From Alteromonas sp. LMIT006 (lineage in GTDB: Bacteria; Pseudomonadota; Gammaproteobacteria; Enterobacterales; Alteromonadaceae): a stretch of 64,000 nt of DNA. Below, one piece after another: positions 28,784 to 39,885 of the stretch. The notes under the pieces are model-generated. The model saw nothing but the letters and a program-made list of their open reading frames with translations. It did no database searches and was not told the origin of the DNA. Location: assembly GCF_024300645.1 (NCBI RefSeq), contig NZ_CP101291.1:2418001-2482000 (forward strand), given 5' to 3'. Within the stretch, counting starts at the first letter, position 1. The number at the start of each line of letters is the position of its first letter. The position numbers were made by a program, and so were the translations under genes.

Positions 28784-31700
28784 TTAAAACTGTAAGCGTA
28801 CCGCTTGGGCACCTAATAATACTTTCAAATCGTGAATCAACTGATCGCTTGGCGTTACGTACCACTGACTGTCGGTTCGTAGCTCGACATTGAAACCAGC
28901 GTGCTCAACATGCATTTCAACAGGGCAAGTCCCGCCAACAGCCTGATTCAAAGTGTGTTTGATCTTATCTACCATAGCAGTATGCAGAGGGCATTCTAGC
29001 ACTAACTGTAACGCTTTAACGTAATGCTCTCGTGCATCCACTATATCTAATATGCTTCGGATGGTCATTGTATTACCACCACTGTAATCATCAAAGCTGA
29101 CCTGTCCTTGGACAAATAAGACACGGTCAGTTTGAAGCATCTCTTCATATTGCTCAAAGGTATCTGGGAAAAGTCTAGCTTCTACTCGTCCAGAGCGATC
29201 ATCAAGGGTCACGATGCCCCAACGACGCCCTTTTTTGTTCGTCATTACGCGCACGCCGATGACCAGACCCGCGATGCTTGCACTGCCTTCTTTACCCGTA
29301 GGCGTTAAATCTGAGATTTTGCATGAAGTATATGAAGGTATTTCTGCGAGATATTGGTTAATTGGGTGACCGGTCAAATACAGACCGAGCGTGTCCTTCT
29401 CGCCAGCTAACCAGACTTTTTCTGACCATTGAGGAACTTGTGCAAAGCTTTGATGCGAATCTTCTTCACCCTCGTTTAGCAGGCCAAACATATCAGTCTG
29501 ACCAAAACTCTCCGCTCGCGCGTGTTGATTGGCCGCTTCTAAAGCATCCCCAAGACTTGCCATAATAGCGGCTCGATGTGGTCCAAGATTATCAAAAGCA
29601 CCAGCCAAAACCAGTTTTTCTAGAACGCGTTTATTGAGCTTTTTGGTATCGACTTTGCTGCAAAAATCAAACAGGTCTTTAAACTTACCTTGGTTTTCAC
29701 GCGCTTCAATAATTGCTTCAATGGGACCTTCACCGACCCCTTTAATCGCGCCAATACCGTAAACAATCTGATTATCTTGATTCACGGTGAACTTATATTG
29801 TCCGGTGTTCAAATCCGGAGGCAGAATAGTGATCCCCATATTCTGACATTCGTCGACAAGAGTCACAATTTTGTCCGTATTGTCCATATCCGCAGACATG
29901 ACAGCCGCCATAAAATACGCGGGATAATGCGTTTTTAGCCATAGGGTTTGATAAGAAACCAAAGCATACGCCGCTGAATGCGATTTGTTAAAGCCATAGC
30001 CAGCGAACTTTTCTACTAGGTCAAAAATTTTCATCGCCAAGTCAGGGTCGATATTGTTGTCTTTTGCACCGGCTGCAAATACTGAGCGTTGCTTTTCCAT
30101 TTCTTCGGGTTTTTTCTTACCCATTGCACGACGCAACAAATCAGCACCACCCAATGAATAACCGGCCATCTCCTGGGCAATCTGCATGACCTGCTCTTGA
30201 TAGAGAATGATGCCGTAAGTGGGTTCAAGGATCTCCTTGAGGCACTCATGCTGATATTCAGCATCCGGATAAGAAATGTCCTCTCGGCCATGTTTGCGGT
30301 CAATGAAGTTATCAACCATGCCCGATTGCAATGGCCCCGGACGAAACAGAGCCACCAAAGCAATGATGTCTTCAAAACAGTCTGGTTGAAGACGATTAAT
30401 GAGATCCTTCATGCCGCGAGATTCGAGTTGGAACACCGCTGTGGTTTGCGCAGCCTGAAGCAAATCAAAACTGGCCTTGTCTTCGAGTGGGATTTGAGTA
30501 ATATCTACTTCTTCACCCGTGCCAAGTTTGATCATGTCAATTGCCCACTGAATGATCGTCAGTGTCCGCAAACCCAAAAAGTCGAACTTAACCAGACCTG
30601 CCGTTTCGACATCGTTTTTATCAAATTGAGTGACTGGGTTGCGACCTTCATCGTCACAATACAACGCCGCAAAATCGGTTATTTGCGTCGGCGCAATCAC
30701 CACGCCACCAGCGTGCTTGCCGGCGTTGCGAGTGACCCCTTCGAGGATTCTTGCCATGTGAATCAGTTCTTTGACGTCGGCATCACTGCGTTCGAGCTCC
30801 CCTAATCGCGGCTCAACATCAAATGCTTTGGCCAAGGTCATACCAGGATCGCCAGGAATTAATTTTGAAATGCGGTCAACAAAGCCGTACGGATGACCAA
30901 GTACCCGACCTACATCCCGCACCACCGCTTTCGCAGCCATAGTACCAAAGGTAATAATTTGTGAAACAGCGTCACGACCATATAGTTCGGCAACGTGATC
31001 GATCACCTCATCACGTCTATCCATACAAAAATCGATATCGAAATCTGGCATGGATACCCGTTCAGGATTCAAAAACCGCTCGAAAAGCAAGTCAAACTCT
31101 AACGGGTCAAGGTCAGTGATATCGAGCGCATAGGCCACCAAAGAGCCCGCACCAGAACCTCGCCCAGGTCCTACCGGGATCCCATTGTCTTTTGACCATT
31201 GGATAAACTCCATTACGATCAAGAAGTAGCCAGGGAAACCCATTTGGTTGATGACTTCTAGTTCAACATGCAAACGCTCATCGTACTCTGACCGCCGGGC
31301 TTTTCGTGTCGCTTCATCGGGAAATATTTTGAGCAAGCGACGCTCTAAACCTTCTTGTGACACCTTGACTAGGTAATCTTCGATGGTCAAATCTCCCGTC
31401 GGAAAATTTGGTAAGAAGTACGTACCAAGTTGCACAGTGACATTACAACGTTTAGCAATTTCTAAGGTATTGGCGATGGCTTCGGGAATATCGCTAAATA
31501 ATTCGACCATCTCGCCAGCACTACGAAAGTACTGCTTTGGAGAATACTTTTTGGGGCGCCGATTATCTTCCAAAGTATAACCATCATGAATACATACCCG
31601 AATTTCATGAGCATCAAAATCTTTTTCTTCCAAAAAGACCACTTCATTGGTTGCCACCACGGGTAAGTCTTGCTCGCTTGCCCAATCGACCGCGGCTTGA

Positions 31701-32242
31701 ATGTATTGCGCTTCGTTAGCACGTTCTGTGCGTTGTAATTCAATATAGAAGCGGTCAGCAAAATGCACTTTATAAAATTCAGTAATGTGAGCGGCTTTGT
31801 CTAATTTATTTTTTAATAATGCTCGACCTAGCTCGCCTTCCATTGCGCCAGATAGAATCAACACGCCCGCTTCAAACTCAACTAACCATTCACTGTTGAT
31901 CACTGGACGGCCTTGGATATGACCTTGTTGATAAGCCTTTGACACCAAAATGGTAATATTCTTATAACCTTCGTTATTCATCGCATATAAGGTTAAACGA
32001 CAAATATCTTCTGGCCACAGATAGCTTTGTACCCAGACATCGACACCGATGATGGGCTTAATCCCCATATCGTGGGCACCAGAATAAAACTTAACTAAAC
32101 CACAAAAGTTCATTTGGTCTGTTACAGCGATGGCTGGCATCTTTTGTTGTAAGCATGCAGCAAGAATGGGTTTGACTTTAGCCAATCCATCCATCATCGA
32201 AAAATCACTGTGAACACGCAGGTGAACGAAACTTGGTTCCAT
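28784..32242 (-). CDS. dnaE: DNA polymerase III alpha subunit
   Basis: 1152 residues from the ATG that gives the family N-terminus '[19 protein letters not shown]'; an upstream in-frame ATG adds 19 residues. It carries a PHP domain (1-~275), the palm with the catalytic aspartates in '[16 protein letters not shown]', the fingers, the internal clamp-binding motif 'QTDMF' (QADMF in E. coli), an OB fold ('[17 protein letters not shown]') and the tau-binding C-terminus. Replicative polymerase of the chromosome. It lies between rnhB and accA as in E. coli. A 202-residue plus-strand frame inside it is a shadow. Confidence 0.98.
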   Translation of the reverse strand: MEPSFVHLRVHSDFSMMDGLAKVKPILAACLQQKMPAIAVTDQMNFCGLVKFYSGAHDMGIKPIIGVDVWVQSYLWPEDICRLTLYAMNNEGYKNITILVSKAYQQGHIQGRPVINSEWLVEFEAGVLILSGAMEGELGRALLKNKLDKAAHITEFYKVHFADRFYIELQRTERANEAQYIQAAVDWASEQDLPVVATNEVVFLEEKDFDAHEIRVCIHDGYTLEDNRRPKKYSPKQYFRSAGEMVELFSDIPEAIANTLEIAKRCNVTVQLGTYFLPNFPTGDLTIEDYLVKVSQEGLERRLLKIFPDEATRKARRSEYDERLHVELEVINQMGFPGYFLIVMEFIQWSKDNGIPVGPGRGSGAGSLVAYALDITDLDPLEFDLLFERFLNPERVSMPDFDIDFCMDRRDEVIDHVAELYGRDAVSQIITFGTMAAKAVVRDVGRVLGHPYGFVDRISKLIPGDPGMTLAKAFDVEPRLGELERSDADVKELIHMARILEGVTRNAGKHAGGVVIAPTQITDFAALYCDDEGRNPVTQFDKNDVETAGLVKFDFLGLRTLTIIQWAIDMIKLGTGEEVDITQIPLEDKASFDLLQAAQTTAVFQLESRGMKDLINRLQPDCFEDIIALVALFRPGPLQSGMVDNFIDRKHGREDISYPDAEYQHECLKEILEPTYGIILYQEQVMQIAQEMAGYSLGGADLLRRAMGKKKPEEMEKQRSVFAAGAKDNNIDPDLAMKIFDLVEKFAGYGFNKSHSAAYALVSYQTLWLKTHYPAYFMAAVMSADMDNTDKIVTLVDECQNMGITILPPDLNTGQYKFTVNQDNQIVYGIGAIKGVGEGPIEAIIEARENQGKFKDLFDFCSKVDTKKLNKRVLEKLVLAGAFDNLGPHRAAIMASLGDALEAANQHARAESFGQTDMFGLLNEGEEDSHQSFAQVPQWSEKVWLAGEKDTLGLYLTGHPINQYLAEIPSYTSCKISDLTPTGKEGSASIAGLVIGVRVMTNKKGRRWGIVTLDDRSGRVEARLFPDTFEQYEEMLQTDRVLFVQGQVSFDDYSGGNTMTIRSILDIVDAREHYVKALQLVLECPLHTAMVDKIKHTLNQAVGGTCPVEMHVEHAGFNVELRTDSQWYVTPSDQLIHDLKVLLGAQAVRLQF

Positions 32243-32299
32243 TAGTTTTCTGAGATTAAAATTAGATGGGTTAAGTGTATCAAATTTTGCGACAGACAC

Positions 32300-32875
32300 T
32301 TAAACATTTGTTCGATTAGCCAAAATTTGAGCAACCGGTTTAAAGGACAATCGATACTCAGTGAGTATCGGTAATTTTTGTAAAGCGCTGATATGCGCTT
32401 GGGTCGGATAACCTTTGTGCTGAGCAAAGCCATATTCAGGATGACGCTCATCCAATAACGCCATGTCTTGGTCACGAGTCACTTTGGCAATAATTGATGC
32501 GGCGCCAATACAAGCGACTTTGCTGTCGCCTTTCACCACCGCCTCTGCACGATATTGCCAAGGTGGTATGCGATTACCGTCAACTTGTACAAAATCGGGC
32601 TTAATCGAAAGCGCCTCAACCGCTCGGGTCATCGCGAGCATGGTGGCATGCAAAATATTGAATTCATCAATTTCTTCGGGGCTAGCTCGACCTATCGACC
32701 AAGCTAAGGCTTTGGCTTGAATCTCAGAAAATAATACGAGACGTTTTTTCTCACTAATCGCTTTGGAGTCCCCTAGGCCTTCGATGGGGTTATTGGGATC
32801 TAATATCACAGCTGCTGTGACCACATCACCGACTAATGGTCCACGGCCAACCTCATCCACACCTGCTATGAACAT
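32300..32875 (-). CDS. rnhB: Ribonuclease HII
   Basis: 191 residues. RNase HII core: '[20 protein letters not shown]' with the first catalytic Asp-Glu pair, 'VDGNRIP', '[21 protein letters not shown]' and '[14 protein letters not shown]'. It removes single ribonucleotides and RNA primers from DNA. Its start overlaps the lpxB end by ten bases and dnaE follows after 57 bases, the conserved lpxB-rnhB-dnaE order. Confidence 0.97.
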   Translation of the reverse strand: MFIAGVDEVGRGPLVGDVVTAAVILDPNNPIEGLGDSKAISEKKRLVLFSEIQAKALAWSIGRASPEEIDEFNILHATMLAMTRAVEALSIKPDFVQVDGNRIPPWQYRAEAVVKGDSKVACIGAASIIAKVTRDQDMALLDERHPEYGFAQHKGYPTQAHISALQKLPILTEYRLSFKPVAQILANRTNV

Positions 32876-34083
32876 GTCTGATCCAACATTTGCAGTGCCA
32901 CTTTAGCCGCTTGTTGGCTGGCGTTTTGTTGTAAATCACGATGCAATGTAAGGAACATCTCAGCTTGATGCTTTAGTGCCGCTGCAGAAACTTCTGTCAT
33001 TGTGGAACCCTCAACTTGAATAGTGTGATCAATTGGTGCATCTTCCTTAGTTAATACAGCACTGATATAACTCGCCATGCGTTGTGGCTCCACATCTTCT
33101 TGTAACAGTTCTGGAAATAACGCTTGCTCAGCCAATATATTGGGTAACGAAAAATACTTAGGCTTGTAGAGTTTGCGCATCATCCAATAGGTCAAACCTG
33201 ACATTTTATATGCAGACAACATGGGACGTTTGCACAGCATTGCCTCAAGCGTCGCGGTACCAGAAGTCAATAATACAAAATCAGATGCAATCATCACTGT
33301 TCGGGCATCGTCGCGAGTGACATTGATATCGTCCTGAGCGGGGTAACTCGCAACCATCTGTTGAATTTGCGCAAAACAGACATCATTCACCGCAGGTATC
33401 AAGGCTTTAAGCTCTGGATGTTGTTTTTTTAACAGTTCAAATGTTGCCAAAAAGCTTGGCAACATACTCTTGATTTCACCTGCTCTTGAACCGGGTAATA
33501 GTGCTAAGACTGGATGGTTGTTGATAATTCCTAAAGACGCTCGTGCTTGTTGTTGATTTGGTTCAAGAGGTATCTCATCCGCCATAGGATGACCAACAAA
33601 GGTATAAGGATGATGGTATTTTTGATAAACGGGGGTTTCAAATGGAAATAATCCGAGCACATGATGAGTGCTGGCGATGATTTTATGAATACGCTTTTCA
33701 CGCCATGCCCAAATGGTCGGAGAAACGTAGTGTAGGGTTTGGATGTCATGTGATTTGGCAAATTTTGCCACGGGAAGGTTAAAATCTGGCGCATCCACTC
33801 CGATATACAAATCCGGAGCAAAATCCAAAATTTTCTGTTTCAACTCTTTGCGAATACCCAACAACCTGGGTAAATGTTTAATGACCTCGACCAGGCCCAT
33901 GACCGATAGTTCATCCATATTAAACCAAGACTCAAGACCTTGTGCTTGACAAAGAGGACCACCGATTCCACACACTTCTAGATTAGTATCTGCCTCTCGA
34001 ATCTGCTTGAGCAAGCGAGAGGCAAGCATGTCGCCGGATGGTTCGGCGCAGACCAGGACAATTTTGCGCGAATGGCTAGACAT
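32866..34083 (-). CDS. lpxB: Lipid-A-disaccharide synthase
   Basis: 405 residues, glycosyltransferase family 19. Features: '[15 protein letters not shown]' at the N-terminus, '[18 protein letters not shown]', '[16 protein letters not shown]' and '[15 protein letters not shown]'. It joins UDP-2,3-diacylglucosamine with lipid X to form the lipid A disaccharide at the inner membrane. It starts 13 bases after lpxA and overlaps rnhB, so it belongs to the fabZ-lpxA-lpxB-rnhB-dnaE run. Confidence 0.97.
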   Translation of the reverse strand: MSSHSRKIVLVCAEPSGDMLASRLLKQIREADTNLEVCGIGGPLCQAQGLESWFNMDELSVMGLVEVIKHLPRLLGIRKELKQKILDFAPDLYIGVDAPDFNLPVAKFAKSHDIQTLHYVSPTIWAWREKRIHKIIASTHHVLGLFPFETPVYQKYHHPYTFVGHPMADEIPLEPNQQQARASLGIINNHPVLALLPGSRAGEIKSMLPSFLATFELLKKQHPELKALIPAVNDVCFAQIQQMVASYPAQDDINVTRDDARTVMIASDFVLLTSGTATLEAMLCKRPMLSAYKMSGLTYWMMRKLYKPKYFSLPNILAEQALFPELLQEDVEPQRMASYISAVLTKEDAPIDHTIQVEGSTMTEVSAAALKHQAEMFLTLHRDLQQNASQQAAKVALQMLDQTCS

Positions 34084-34096
34084 TGTCAGATAAGGG

Positions 34097-34867
34097 CTAG
34101 CGGATAATGCCGCGATTAGGTTGGCTCAAAAACTCCACCATAATCTCTAATTCTGGAGTGGTTCGTGCCATCTCACGAATGGCTTCAAGCGCTTCAGCAA
34201 CGGTTTTGTTTTGGCGATAAATGGCTTTGTAAGCGCGTTTGATATTCAAAATCGCGTCACTAGAAAATCCGCGGCGTTTTAAACCTTCTGCATTGATACT
34301 TTGCGGGATATGTTTTAAACCATTAATCATGACGTAGGGTGGAACATCTCTTAAGATAACTGAACCACCACCAGTAAATGCATGAGAACCAATATGACAG
34401 AACTGATGAACCGCTGTCATACCACCAAGTATCACAAAGTCACCAATGTGAACGTGTCCCGCTACAGTGGCATTGTTAGCGAAAATATTATTGTCACCCA
34501 CCATGCAATCATGCGCGAGGTGTGTGTTCACCATCAAAAGGTTATTCGAACCAATTTGCGTCAATCCATTATCTTGCACCGTGCCCCGATGCACCGTACA
34601 AGACTCACGAAACACATTGTTGTCACCAATAATAAGACGCGTCTTTTCTTCTGCGTATTTTTTGTCTTGGCAGTCTTCGCCAATCGAACAAAACTGAAAG
34701 AAGGTGTTGTGATTACCAATAACTGTATCGCGCTTAATTACGACATGTGATGTTAATACACAATTATCGCCAATAACAACATTTTCACCTACATAACAAA
34801 ATGGTCCAATTGAAACATTGGAACCAATCTGTGCACTTTTTTCAATAATCGCAGTAGAATGGATCAC
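34097..34867 (-). CDS. lpxA: UDP-N-acetylglucosamine acyltransferase
   Basis: 256 residues. The N-terminal two thirds are left-handed beta-helix hexapeptide repeats ('IGSNVSIGPFCYVGENVVIG', 'IFANNATVAGHVHIGD'). The catalytic histidine region is 'GGMTAVHQFCHIGSHAF', and the helical C-terminal part has 'EGLKRRGFSSDAILNIKRAY'. It starts lipid A synthesis with a 3-hydroxyacyl-ACP. It lies five bases after fabZ. lpxD, its usual near neighbour, is not in the window. Confidence 0.97.
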   Translation of the reverse strand: MIHSTAIIEKSAQIGSNVSIGPFCYVGENVVIGDNCVLTSHVVIKRDTVIGNHNTFFQFCSIGEDCQDKKYAEEKTRLIIGDNNVFRESCTVHRGTVQDNGLTQIGSNNLLMVNTHLAHDCMVGDNNIFANNATVAGHVHIGDFVILGGMTAVHQFCHIGSHAFTGGGSVILRDVPPYVMINGLKHIPQSINAEGLKRRGFSSDAILNIKRAYKAIYRQNKTVAEALEAIREMARTTPELEIMVEFLSQPNRGIIR

Positions 34868-34871
34868 TTTT

Positions 34872-35318
34872 TTATAATTCTCTCATTGCACACATAAAGT
34901 CTGAACTGCACACTAATTCACCATCGACAGTGGCAGAACCCATGAACTTCCATATCCCTCGACGCTCTTTTATCAATTCGACTGATAATTCTAACTTATC
35001 TCCAGGCACAACAGGGCGTTTGAAACGCGCATTGTCTATGCCTGCGAACAAGTATAGCTTACTCGTATCCGCCTCGCTTTTAAATCCTAGGATACCGGCA
35101 GCTTGTGCAAGTGCTTCCAAAATTAACACCCCTGGAAAAATAGGCTGACCAGGAAAGTGCCCAGTAAAACAAGGCTCATTAAAAGTGATGTTTTTGTAGG
35201 CTTTAATCGATTGGCCAAGGGTATAGTCAGTTACCCTATCAACTAATAAAAATGGGTATCTGTGTGGTAACAAATCCATAATTTCACGAATTTCAATCGT
35301 GTTTAACTCATTTGACAA
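34872..35318 (-). CDS. fabZ: 3-hydroxyacyl-ACP dehydratase FabZ
   Basis: 148 residues. Hotdog dehydratase with '[15 protein letters not shown]' (catalytic His) and '[20 protein letters not shown]' (catalytic Glu region). It dehydrates 3-hydroxyacyl-ACP in fatty-acid elongation and competes with LpxA for the same substrate. The proposed start is TTG (35316-35318) with GGAG at 35326-35329, seven bases upstream, and the protein then aligns with E. coli FabZ; an in-frame ATG nine codons earlier lacks a site. Upstream, where lpxD is expected, there is only a hairpin. Confidence 0.93.
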   Translation of the reverse strand: MSNELNTIEIREIMDLLPHRYPFLLVDRVTDYTLGQSIKAYKNITFNEPCFTGHFPGQPIFPGVLILEALAQAAGILGFKSEADTSKLYLFAGIDNARFKRPVVPGDKLELSVELIKERRGIWKFMGSATVDGELVCSSDFMCAMREL

Positions 35319-35376
35319 AGTGGTACTCCATAGAGATAGGTGCAAATGTGGGCAAAGATACCTGTAAACGCGCCTA

Positions 35377-35426
35377 AAACAAATCAGACCAAGCAGTTTA
35401 TTTCCTTTTCAGGGCTGCTTGGTCTG
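35377..35426 (-). terminator. Strong hairpin, probable terminator after skp
   Basis: On the minus strand CAGACCAAGCAG (35415-35426) and CTGCTTGGTCTG (35385-35396) pair perfectly over 12 bases with an 18-base loop, followed by ATTTGTTTT. It sits between skp and fabZ and would separate bamA-skp from fabZ-lpxA-lpxB transcription. Confidence 0.65.
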
Positions 35427-35445
35427 CCAATATTACAGTAATTGA

Positions 35446-35958
35446 TTAGTTTGCTTTACTTACGCGATCAATCACTTTTTGTGAAATATCAAATTCAGGC
35501 TTGGCATACACAGCAGAACCAGCTTGTAATACCATATCATAACCTTCGGCAGCTGCAATCGCGTCAATTGCCTGTTTGACCAAACCCAAAAGCTTAGTTT
35601 GCTCTTGTTGCTGACGAGCTTGAATCTGTTGCTGTAAAGGGTTAGCACGTTGTTGTAATTCAGTTTGGATAGCCATGATCTTTTCTTGTGATTCGGTCTT
35701 TTGTGCATCAGACATAGTAGGACCGTCACGACGTAACTTTTCTGCTTCGAATTGACCGTCGCTGCGCAACTTATCTAACTCAGCTAATTTAGGCTGAAAC
35801 TCTTCATTAATACTTTGAACAACGGCTTGAGTCTGTGGTAACGCTTGTAAAACACCTTGCACGTCAACCACAGCAATTTTTTGGGCTAATGCACTGGTGC
35901 TGATTAAAGCCGTTGCAACTAATGCAACTTTGATAAATGACTGAGTTAATAGTTTCAA
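35446..35958 (-). CDS. skp: OmpH/Skp family periplasmic chaperone
   Basis: 170 residues. Signal peptide ending near 'STSALAQ' (about residue 25), then the Skp pattern 'KIAVVDVQGVLQALPQTQAVVQSIN', long charged helices forming the tentacle-like coiled coils, and a C-terminal 'YDMVLQAGSAVYAKPEFDIS'. It binds unfolded outer-membrane proteins in transit to BamA. The start is TTG with AGGAG six to seven bases upstream; the next ATG would destroy the signal peptide. It follows bamA by 33 bases. Confidence 0.94.
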   Translation of the reverse strand: MKLLTQSFIKVALVATALISTSALAQKIAVVDVQGVLQALPQTQAVVQSINEEFQPKLAELDKLRSDGQFEAEKLRRDGPTMSDAQKTESQEKIMAIQTELQQRANPLQQQIQARQQQEQTKLLGLVKQAIDAIAAAEGYDMVLQAGSAVYAKPEFDISQKVIDRVSKAN

Positions 35959-35991
35959 AAGAGACTCCTAGTATTTTGACTATATTTATAA

Positions 35992-38472
35992 TTAGAATGT
36001 TTGACCAATATTAAAGGTAAAAAACTTCGCATCATCACCCGGGCGTTCTTTCAAAGCTCTAGAAAAGCTGAACACCAAAGGTCCCATTGGTGAAATCCAT
36101 TGTACAGATAAACCCGCTGAGCTTCTATACTCTTTCCAATCACTGTAATCAGCAATCGGATCACTGTTTGCAGCAATGCTCAAGCCTTCGTACTGACTGT
36201 AGTCGAACTCAGTATCCCAGACATTACCCACATCAAAGAATAAGCTGGTTCTAACTGAACGATCAAATTCAGTGTCAACAAATGGAGTGGGTACAATCAG
36301 TTCTAATCCTGCAAGTGCCATCGCGTTACCACCTAAGCTGCGACGAGAGATAAAGAGTATATCATTCGCTGGATCCGTTGGTATACTGTTTCCTTCCGGT
36401 GTTGTGATAAAGGCATTCGACACTCGCTGAATGCCTCGAGGACCAACTGTGTTGTTCTCAAAACCGCGCAGCGTATCCGAACCACCCGCAGTGAAGTTTT
36501 CAGTGAACGGTAAGATCTGCTCCACTCCATTGACATCACCGTAACCATTACCATAGCCTAAGCGGGCGCGGGCAAGGACTGTCCAACGCTGATTACGAGT
36601 AAGTGGGAAATAAAACTTGGTATCCAAAATCGTTTTAAAATATTTCACATCGGAGTTAGGGGTTGTGACGCTAAACGATGCACGTTGTGAAGAACCATCC
36701 GATGGGAATACACCACGATTCAACGTATTGCGGATCCAAGATACTGATGCTTGTAAGCTATCATATTTAATGGGCGCATCTGGGTCGTTTATGTCTTCGA
36801 ATTGGGAATAGAAACGATCCGTTTGTTCATAACTAGAGCGATTGAATAACTCGACATTGGCATACGTTAAACCAAAGTTAATGCGATTCACTGCATTGAT
36901 TGGATAACCTAGGTTTGCCCCAATCGCAAATTGTTTTGAGTTATAACTGACTACATTGAAGTCAGAACCATCGAATTCTGAATAACTTATGCTGCCACCT
37001 AATGATATCCCATCAATTGTAAAATATGGGTCTGTGTAATTCAGCGCAATGGATTGCTGATACGATACTGTGTTGATATTAATGCCAACACGTTTACCCG
37101 TACCTAAGAAATTATCTTGTTGAATACCCGCTTGTAAACTCAACTTCGTTCTATCCCCGTAACCAATACCTGCATTGAATGAGCCTGCAGGTTGTTCTTT
37201 AACAGAGAAATTCACATCTACTTGATCATCTTGGCCAGGTAAACGCACAGTATCAAATTCAACTTCTTCCATATAAGTTAAACGAGAAAGTTGATTTTTA
37301 GATACTTCTAACGATTGATTAGATAACCACGCCCCTTCCATCTGCGTAACGTTTTGGCGCAGTACTTCGTCTGCCGTAACGAGATTGCCCTCAAAATTGA
37401 TTCGACGAACATAAATACGTTTACCCGGGTCAACGGATACCGTGAGTTTCACTGTATTATCTTCGTCATTAATCTCTGGGATGGTCGTCACATTTGGATA
37501 AGCATATCCGAATCGACCCAAAAACTTACTGACAAATTCTTCTGCAAACGTCACTTGAGCTTGGTTATATAAGATGTCTTGGCGCAGTGGTAAAAACGCT
37601 TTTAAATATTCCTCTTGTCCAATCAAGTCACCAATAATATCCACCTCAGATACCGTGTACTTTTCACCTTCACTGACATTGAGTGTGATATAAATACCGT
37701 CTTTCTCTGGCGTCATTGCAACTTGGGTTGAATCGATCGAAAAGCGTAAATAACCACGGTCCATGTAGTAGCTGGTGATGGTTTCCATATCCGAGGACAG
37801 CGTTTGCTTTTGATAACGCGTTTCTGCCATAAAATTCCACCATGGCGCACCAAATTTTAATTCCATCTGGTCAAAGAGTTCTTGATCAGAAAAAATCTCA
37901 TTACCTACAATATTAATTTGTTTGATTTTGGCCGCATCGCCCTCTTCAAACAATATTTTTAGGTCAACTCGATTACGAGGCAGTGGAGTAATGATAGCAC
38001 TGACGTCAGCAGTGTACTTACCAATGCTATAATAAAAGTCTTTAAGGCCATTTTCGATGGAAGTCAGGACCGTTTTGTCAAGTGGTTCCCCGACGATGAT
38101 GTTAGAGCCTTGCAAGCTCTCTTGCAATTGCTCATCTTTGATATCGTCGTTCCCTTCAAAGATGATGTTAGAAATTGTGGGGCGTTCTTTAACAACGATC
38201 AGCAGAGTATCACCATCGCGCAGTACTTCAATATTCTCAAAGTGAGTGGATGAATACAAAGAACGGATTAATTGCGTCACTCGAAACGGAGTAATTCGGT
38301 CGCCAACTTGCACAGGTACATAGGTTAACGCAGCCCCCAACGCAACACGCTGTAAACCTTGTATACGAATATCATCAATGATGAACTCATTAGCACTATT
38401 GCTCGACTGAGCCATGGCAATCTGACTGAAAAAAACTAATGCGATTGCACTGAAAAAATGTCTACACTTCAT
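35992..38472 (-). CDS. bamA: BamA, outer-membrane protein assembly factor
   Basis: 826 residues. Signal peptide ending 'SQIAMAQ', five POTRA domains (about 25-425; for example 'FIIDDIRIQGLQRVALGAALTY' at the first) and the 16-strand barrel (about 430-826), including the Omp85 'RGFENNTVGPRG' loop motif. It ends in 'FNIGQTF' with the C-terminal phenylalanine expected of outer-membrane barrels. It inserts barrel proteins in the outer membrane. It lies after rseP and before skp, as in most gammaproteobacteria, with its own predicted promoter in the gap. Confidence 0.98.
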   Translation of the reverse strand: MKCRHFFSAIALVFFSQIAMAQSSNSANEFIIDDIRIQGLQRVALGAALTYVPVQVGDRITPFRVTQLIRSLYSSTHFENIEVLRDGDTLLIVVKERPTISNIIFEGNDDIKDEQLQESLQGSNIIVGEPLDKTVLTSIENGLKDFYYSIGKYTADVSAIITPLPRNRVDLKILFEEGDAAKIKQINIVGNEIFSDQELFDQMELKFGAPWWNFMAETRYQKQTLSSDMETITSYYMDRGYLRFSIDSTQVAMTPEKDGIYITLNVSEGEKYTVSEVDIIGDLIGQEEYLKAFLPLRQDILYNQAQVTFAEEFVSKFLGRFGYAYPNVTTIPEINDEDNTVKLTVSVDPGKRIYVRRINFEGNLVTADEVLRQNVTQMEGAWLSNQSLEVSKNQLSRLTYMEEVEFDTVRLPGQDDQVDVNFSVKEQPAGSFNAGIGYGDRTKLSLQAGIQQDNFLGTGKRVGININTVSYQQSIALNYTDPYFTIDGISLGGSISYSEFDGSDFNVVSYNSKQFAIGANLGYPINAVNRINFGLTYANVELFNRSSYEQTDRFYSQFEDINDPDAPIKYDSLQASVSWIRNTLNRGVFPSDGSSQRASFSVTTPNSDVKYFKTILDTKFYFPLTRNQRWTVLARARLGYGNGYGDVNGVEQILPFTENFTAGGSDTLRGFENNTVGPRGIQRVSNAFITTPEGNSIPTDPANDILFISRRSLGGNAMALAGLELIVPTPFVDTEFDRSVRTSLFFDVGNVWDTEFDYSQYEGLSIAANSDPIADYSDWKEYRSSAGLSVQWISPMGPLVFSFSRALKERPGDDAKFFTFNIGQTF

Positions 38473-38504
38473 TAACTGTTATTCTTCCTAGACGAATTAT
38501 TGTT

Positions 38505-38533
38505 ATTGTATGGAATTGCGTGTCTAAGCGCAA
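38505..38533 (-). promoter_or_regulatory. Predicted bamA promoter
   Basis: Minus strand: TTGCGC (38528-38533) and TACAAT (38505-38510), 17 bases apart, 33 bases before bamA. It looks sigma-70-like; I do not see the GAACTT/TCTGA pair of the sigma-E promoter that serves bamA in E. coli. Confidence 0.45.
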
Positions 38534-38535
38534 AA

Positions 38536-39885
38536 TTATGTCAGTCTCATGATGTCGTTAAATATCGCGATTGACATAAATGTAAATAATATCGCTGCGC
38601 CAACGCGCAGGCATTTTTCTTGAGTGTCTTCGGATAACGGCTTACCACGTAGCCATTCAATGATGAAGAACATCAAATGCCCCCCATCTAACATGGGCAA
38701 CGGAAGCAAGTTTAAAATTCCTAAATTCACACTTATCAATGCCAAAAAGCTCAAAAAGTACACAAAACCGATGCTAGCACTGGCTCCAGCACCTTGTGCA
38801 ATACCGACTGGACCACTCAATGACTCTACAGCCACATCACCGGTAAATAATTTACCCAACATTGATACACTTAAGCTCATTAGACGACCAGTGCGCTCAA
38901 TCCCAGCGACCACGGCATCGACAAAGCCATATTGCTTAGTCAATACATAGTCACTGCGTTCACCATCCAGTGTTGGGGTCACTCCGAGTAAACCAATCGC
39001 ACCTTGCGGCATTTCCCGGCGGTCGAGAATTGCATCGAGCTCGTACAATACCGAATTTCTTGCAATGGTTATGGTTACGCCTTCACCTGGACGTGCTTTA
39101 ATCATCGCAACTGTTTGTTCCCAATTGTCTAAAAGAGTTCCATCTATTTTCAGGATTTTATCCCCAGGCTTGAGTCCAGCCCTTGCCGCAGCAGAGTTAG
39201 GGGCAATTGCTCCGATAACATTTAGCACTTTGGGTTGAGCAGGATTTATACCAAATTGGGTAAGCGGCATCGTTTCAGTATCGTCTAAACGCCATTGATT
39301 TAGCCCTATTCGGTACGTGTGTTCACCTCCATCATGCGCAATCACCATAGATAAATGACTGTGACCTAAGGTAGCCAACAACTCATAATTGACCGCTTGC
39401 CAATCGAGAGTTTTATGGTTATTGATGGAAACGATTTCGCCATCGTTTGGTAGATTTGCTTGCGCTGCAATGGAGTTAGGAATGATCTCGCCTATCTTGG
39501 GCTTTAACACCGACACACCAAGCATAAACATGAATGCCAAGACGATCACCGCAAAGATAAAATTCACCACTGGCCCTGCCGACACAATAGCAAACCGCTG
39601 CCAAACGGTTTTTTGATTGAATGCTTCATGTCGTTGTTCTGGTGACACCGGATCTACCCGCTCATCCAACATTTTGACATAACCACCTAACGGAATTGCA
39701 GCGATTGCAAACTCAGTGCCGTGCTTATCGTAGCGTGACCAAATGATTTTGCCAAAGCCAATGGAAAAGCGCAGTACTTTTACCCCACACCAACGCGCGA
39801 CAATGAAATGTCCCCACTCATGCACCGCAACCAAAATGCCCAAAGCAACGATAAACGAGGCAATATTCCAAATAATATCTAACAT
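38536..39885 (-). CDS. rseP: RseP, site-2 intramembrane zinc protease
   Basis: 449 residues. Zinc motif HExxH in 'AVHEWGHFIVARW' inside the first membrane helix (residues about 21-25), two PDZ domains (about 110-290; 'AAARAGLKPGDKILKIDG') and the third zinc ligand in 'LPMLDGGHLMFF'. In E. coli it cuts anti-sigma factor RseA to release sigma-E after envelope damage, and clears signal-peptide remnants. It overlaps the dxr 3' end by seven bases, in the order dxr-rseP-bamA. Confidence 0.97.
   Translation of the reverse strand: MLDIIWNIASFIVALGILVAVHEWGHFIVARWCGVKVLRFSIGFGKIIWSRYDKHGTEFAIAAIPLGGYVKMLDERVDPVSPEQRHEAFNQKTVWQRFAIVSAGPVVNFIFAVIVLAFMFMLGVSVLKPKIGEIIPNSIAAQANLPNDGEIVSINNHKTLDWQAVNYELLATLGHSHLSMVIAHDGGEHTYRIGLNQWRLDDTETMPLTQFGINPAQPKVLNVIGAIAPNSAAARAGLKPGDKILKIDGTLLDNWEQTVAMIKARPGEGVTITIARNSVLYELDAILDRREMPQGAIGLLGVTPTLDGERSDYVLTKQYGFVDAVVAGIERTGRLMSLSVSMLGKLFTGDVAVESLSGPVGIAQGAGASASIGFVYFLSFLALISVNLGILNLLPLPMLDGGHLMFFIIEWLRGKPLSEDTQEKCLRVGAAILFTFMSIAIFNDIMRLT

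Noticed and set aside
30197-30805. 202-codon plus-strand frame inside dnaE
   Set aside because: Antisense to a strongly conserved polymerase domain; no family features or promoter.
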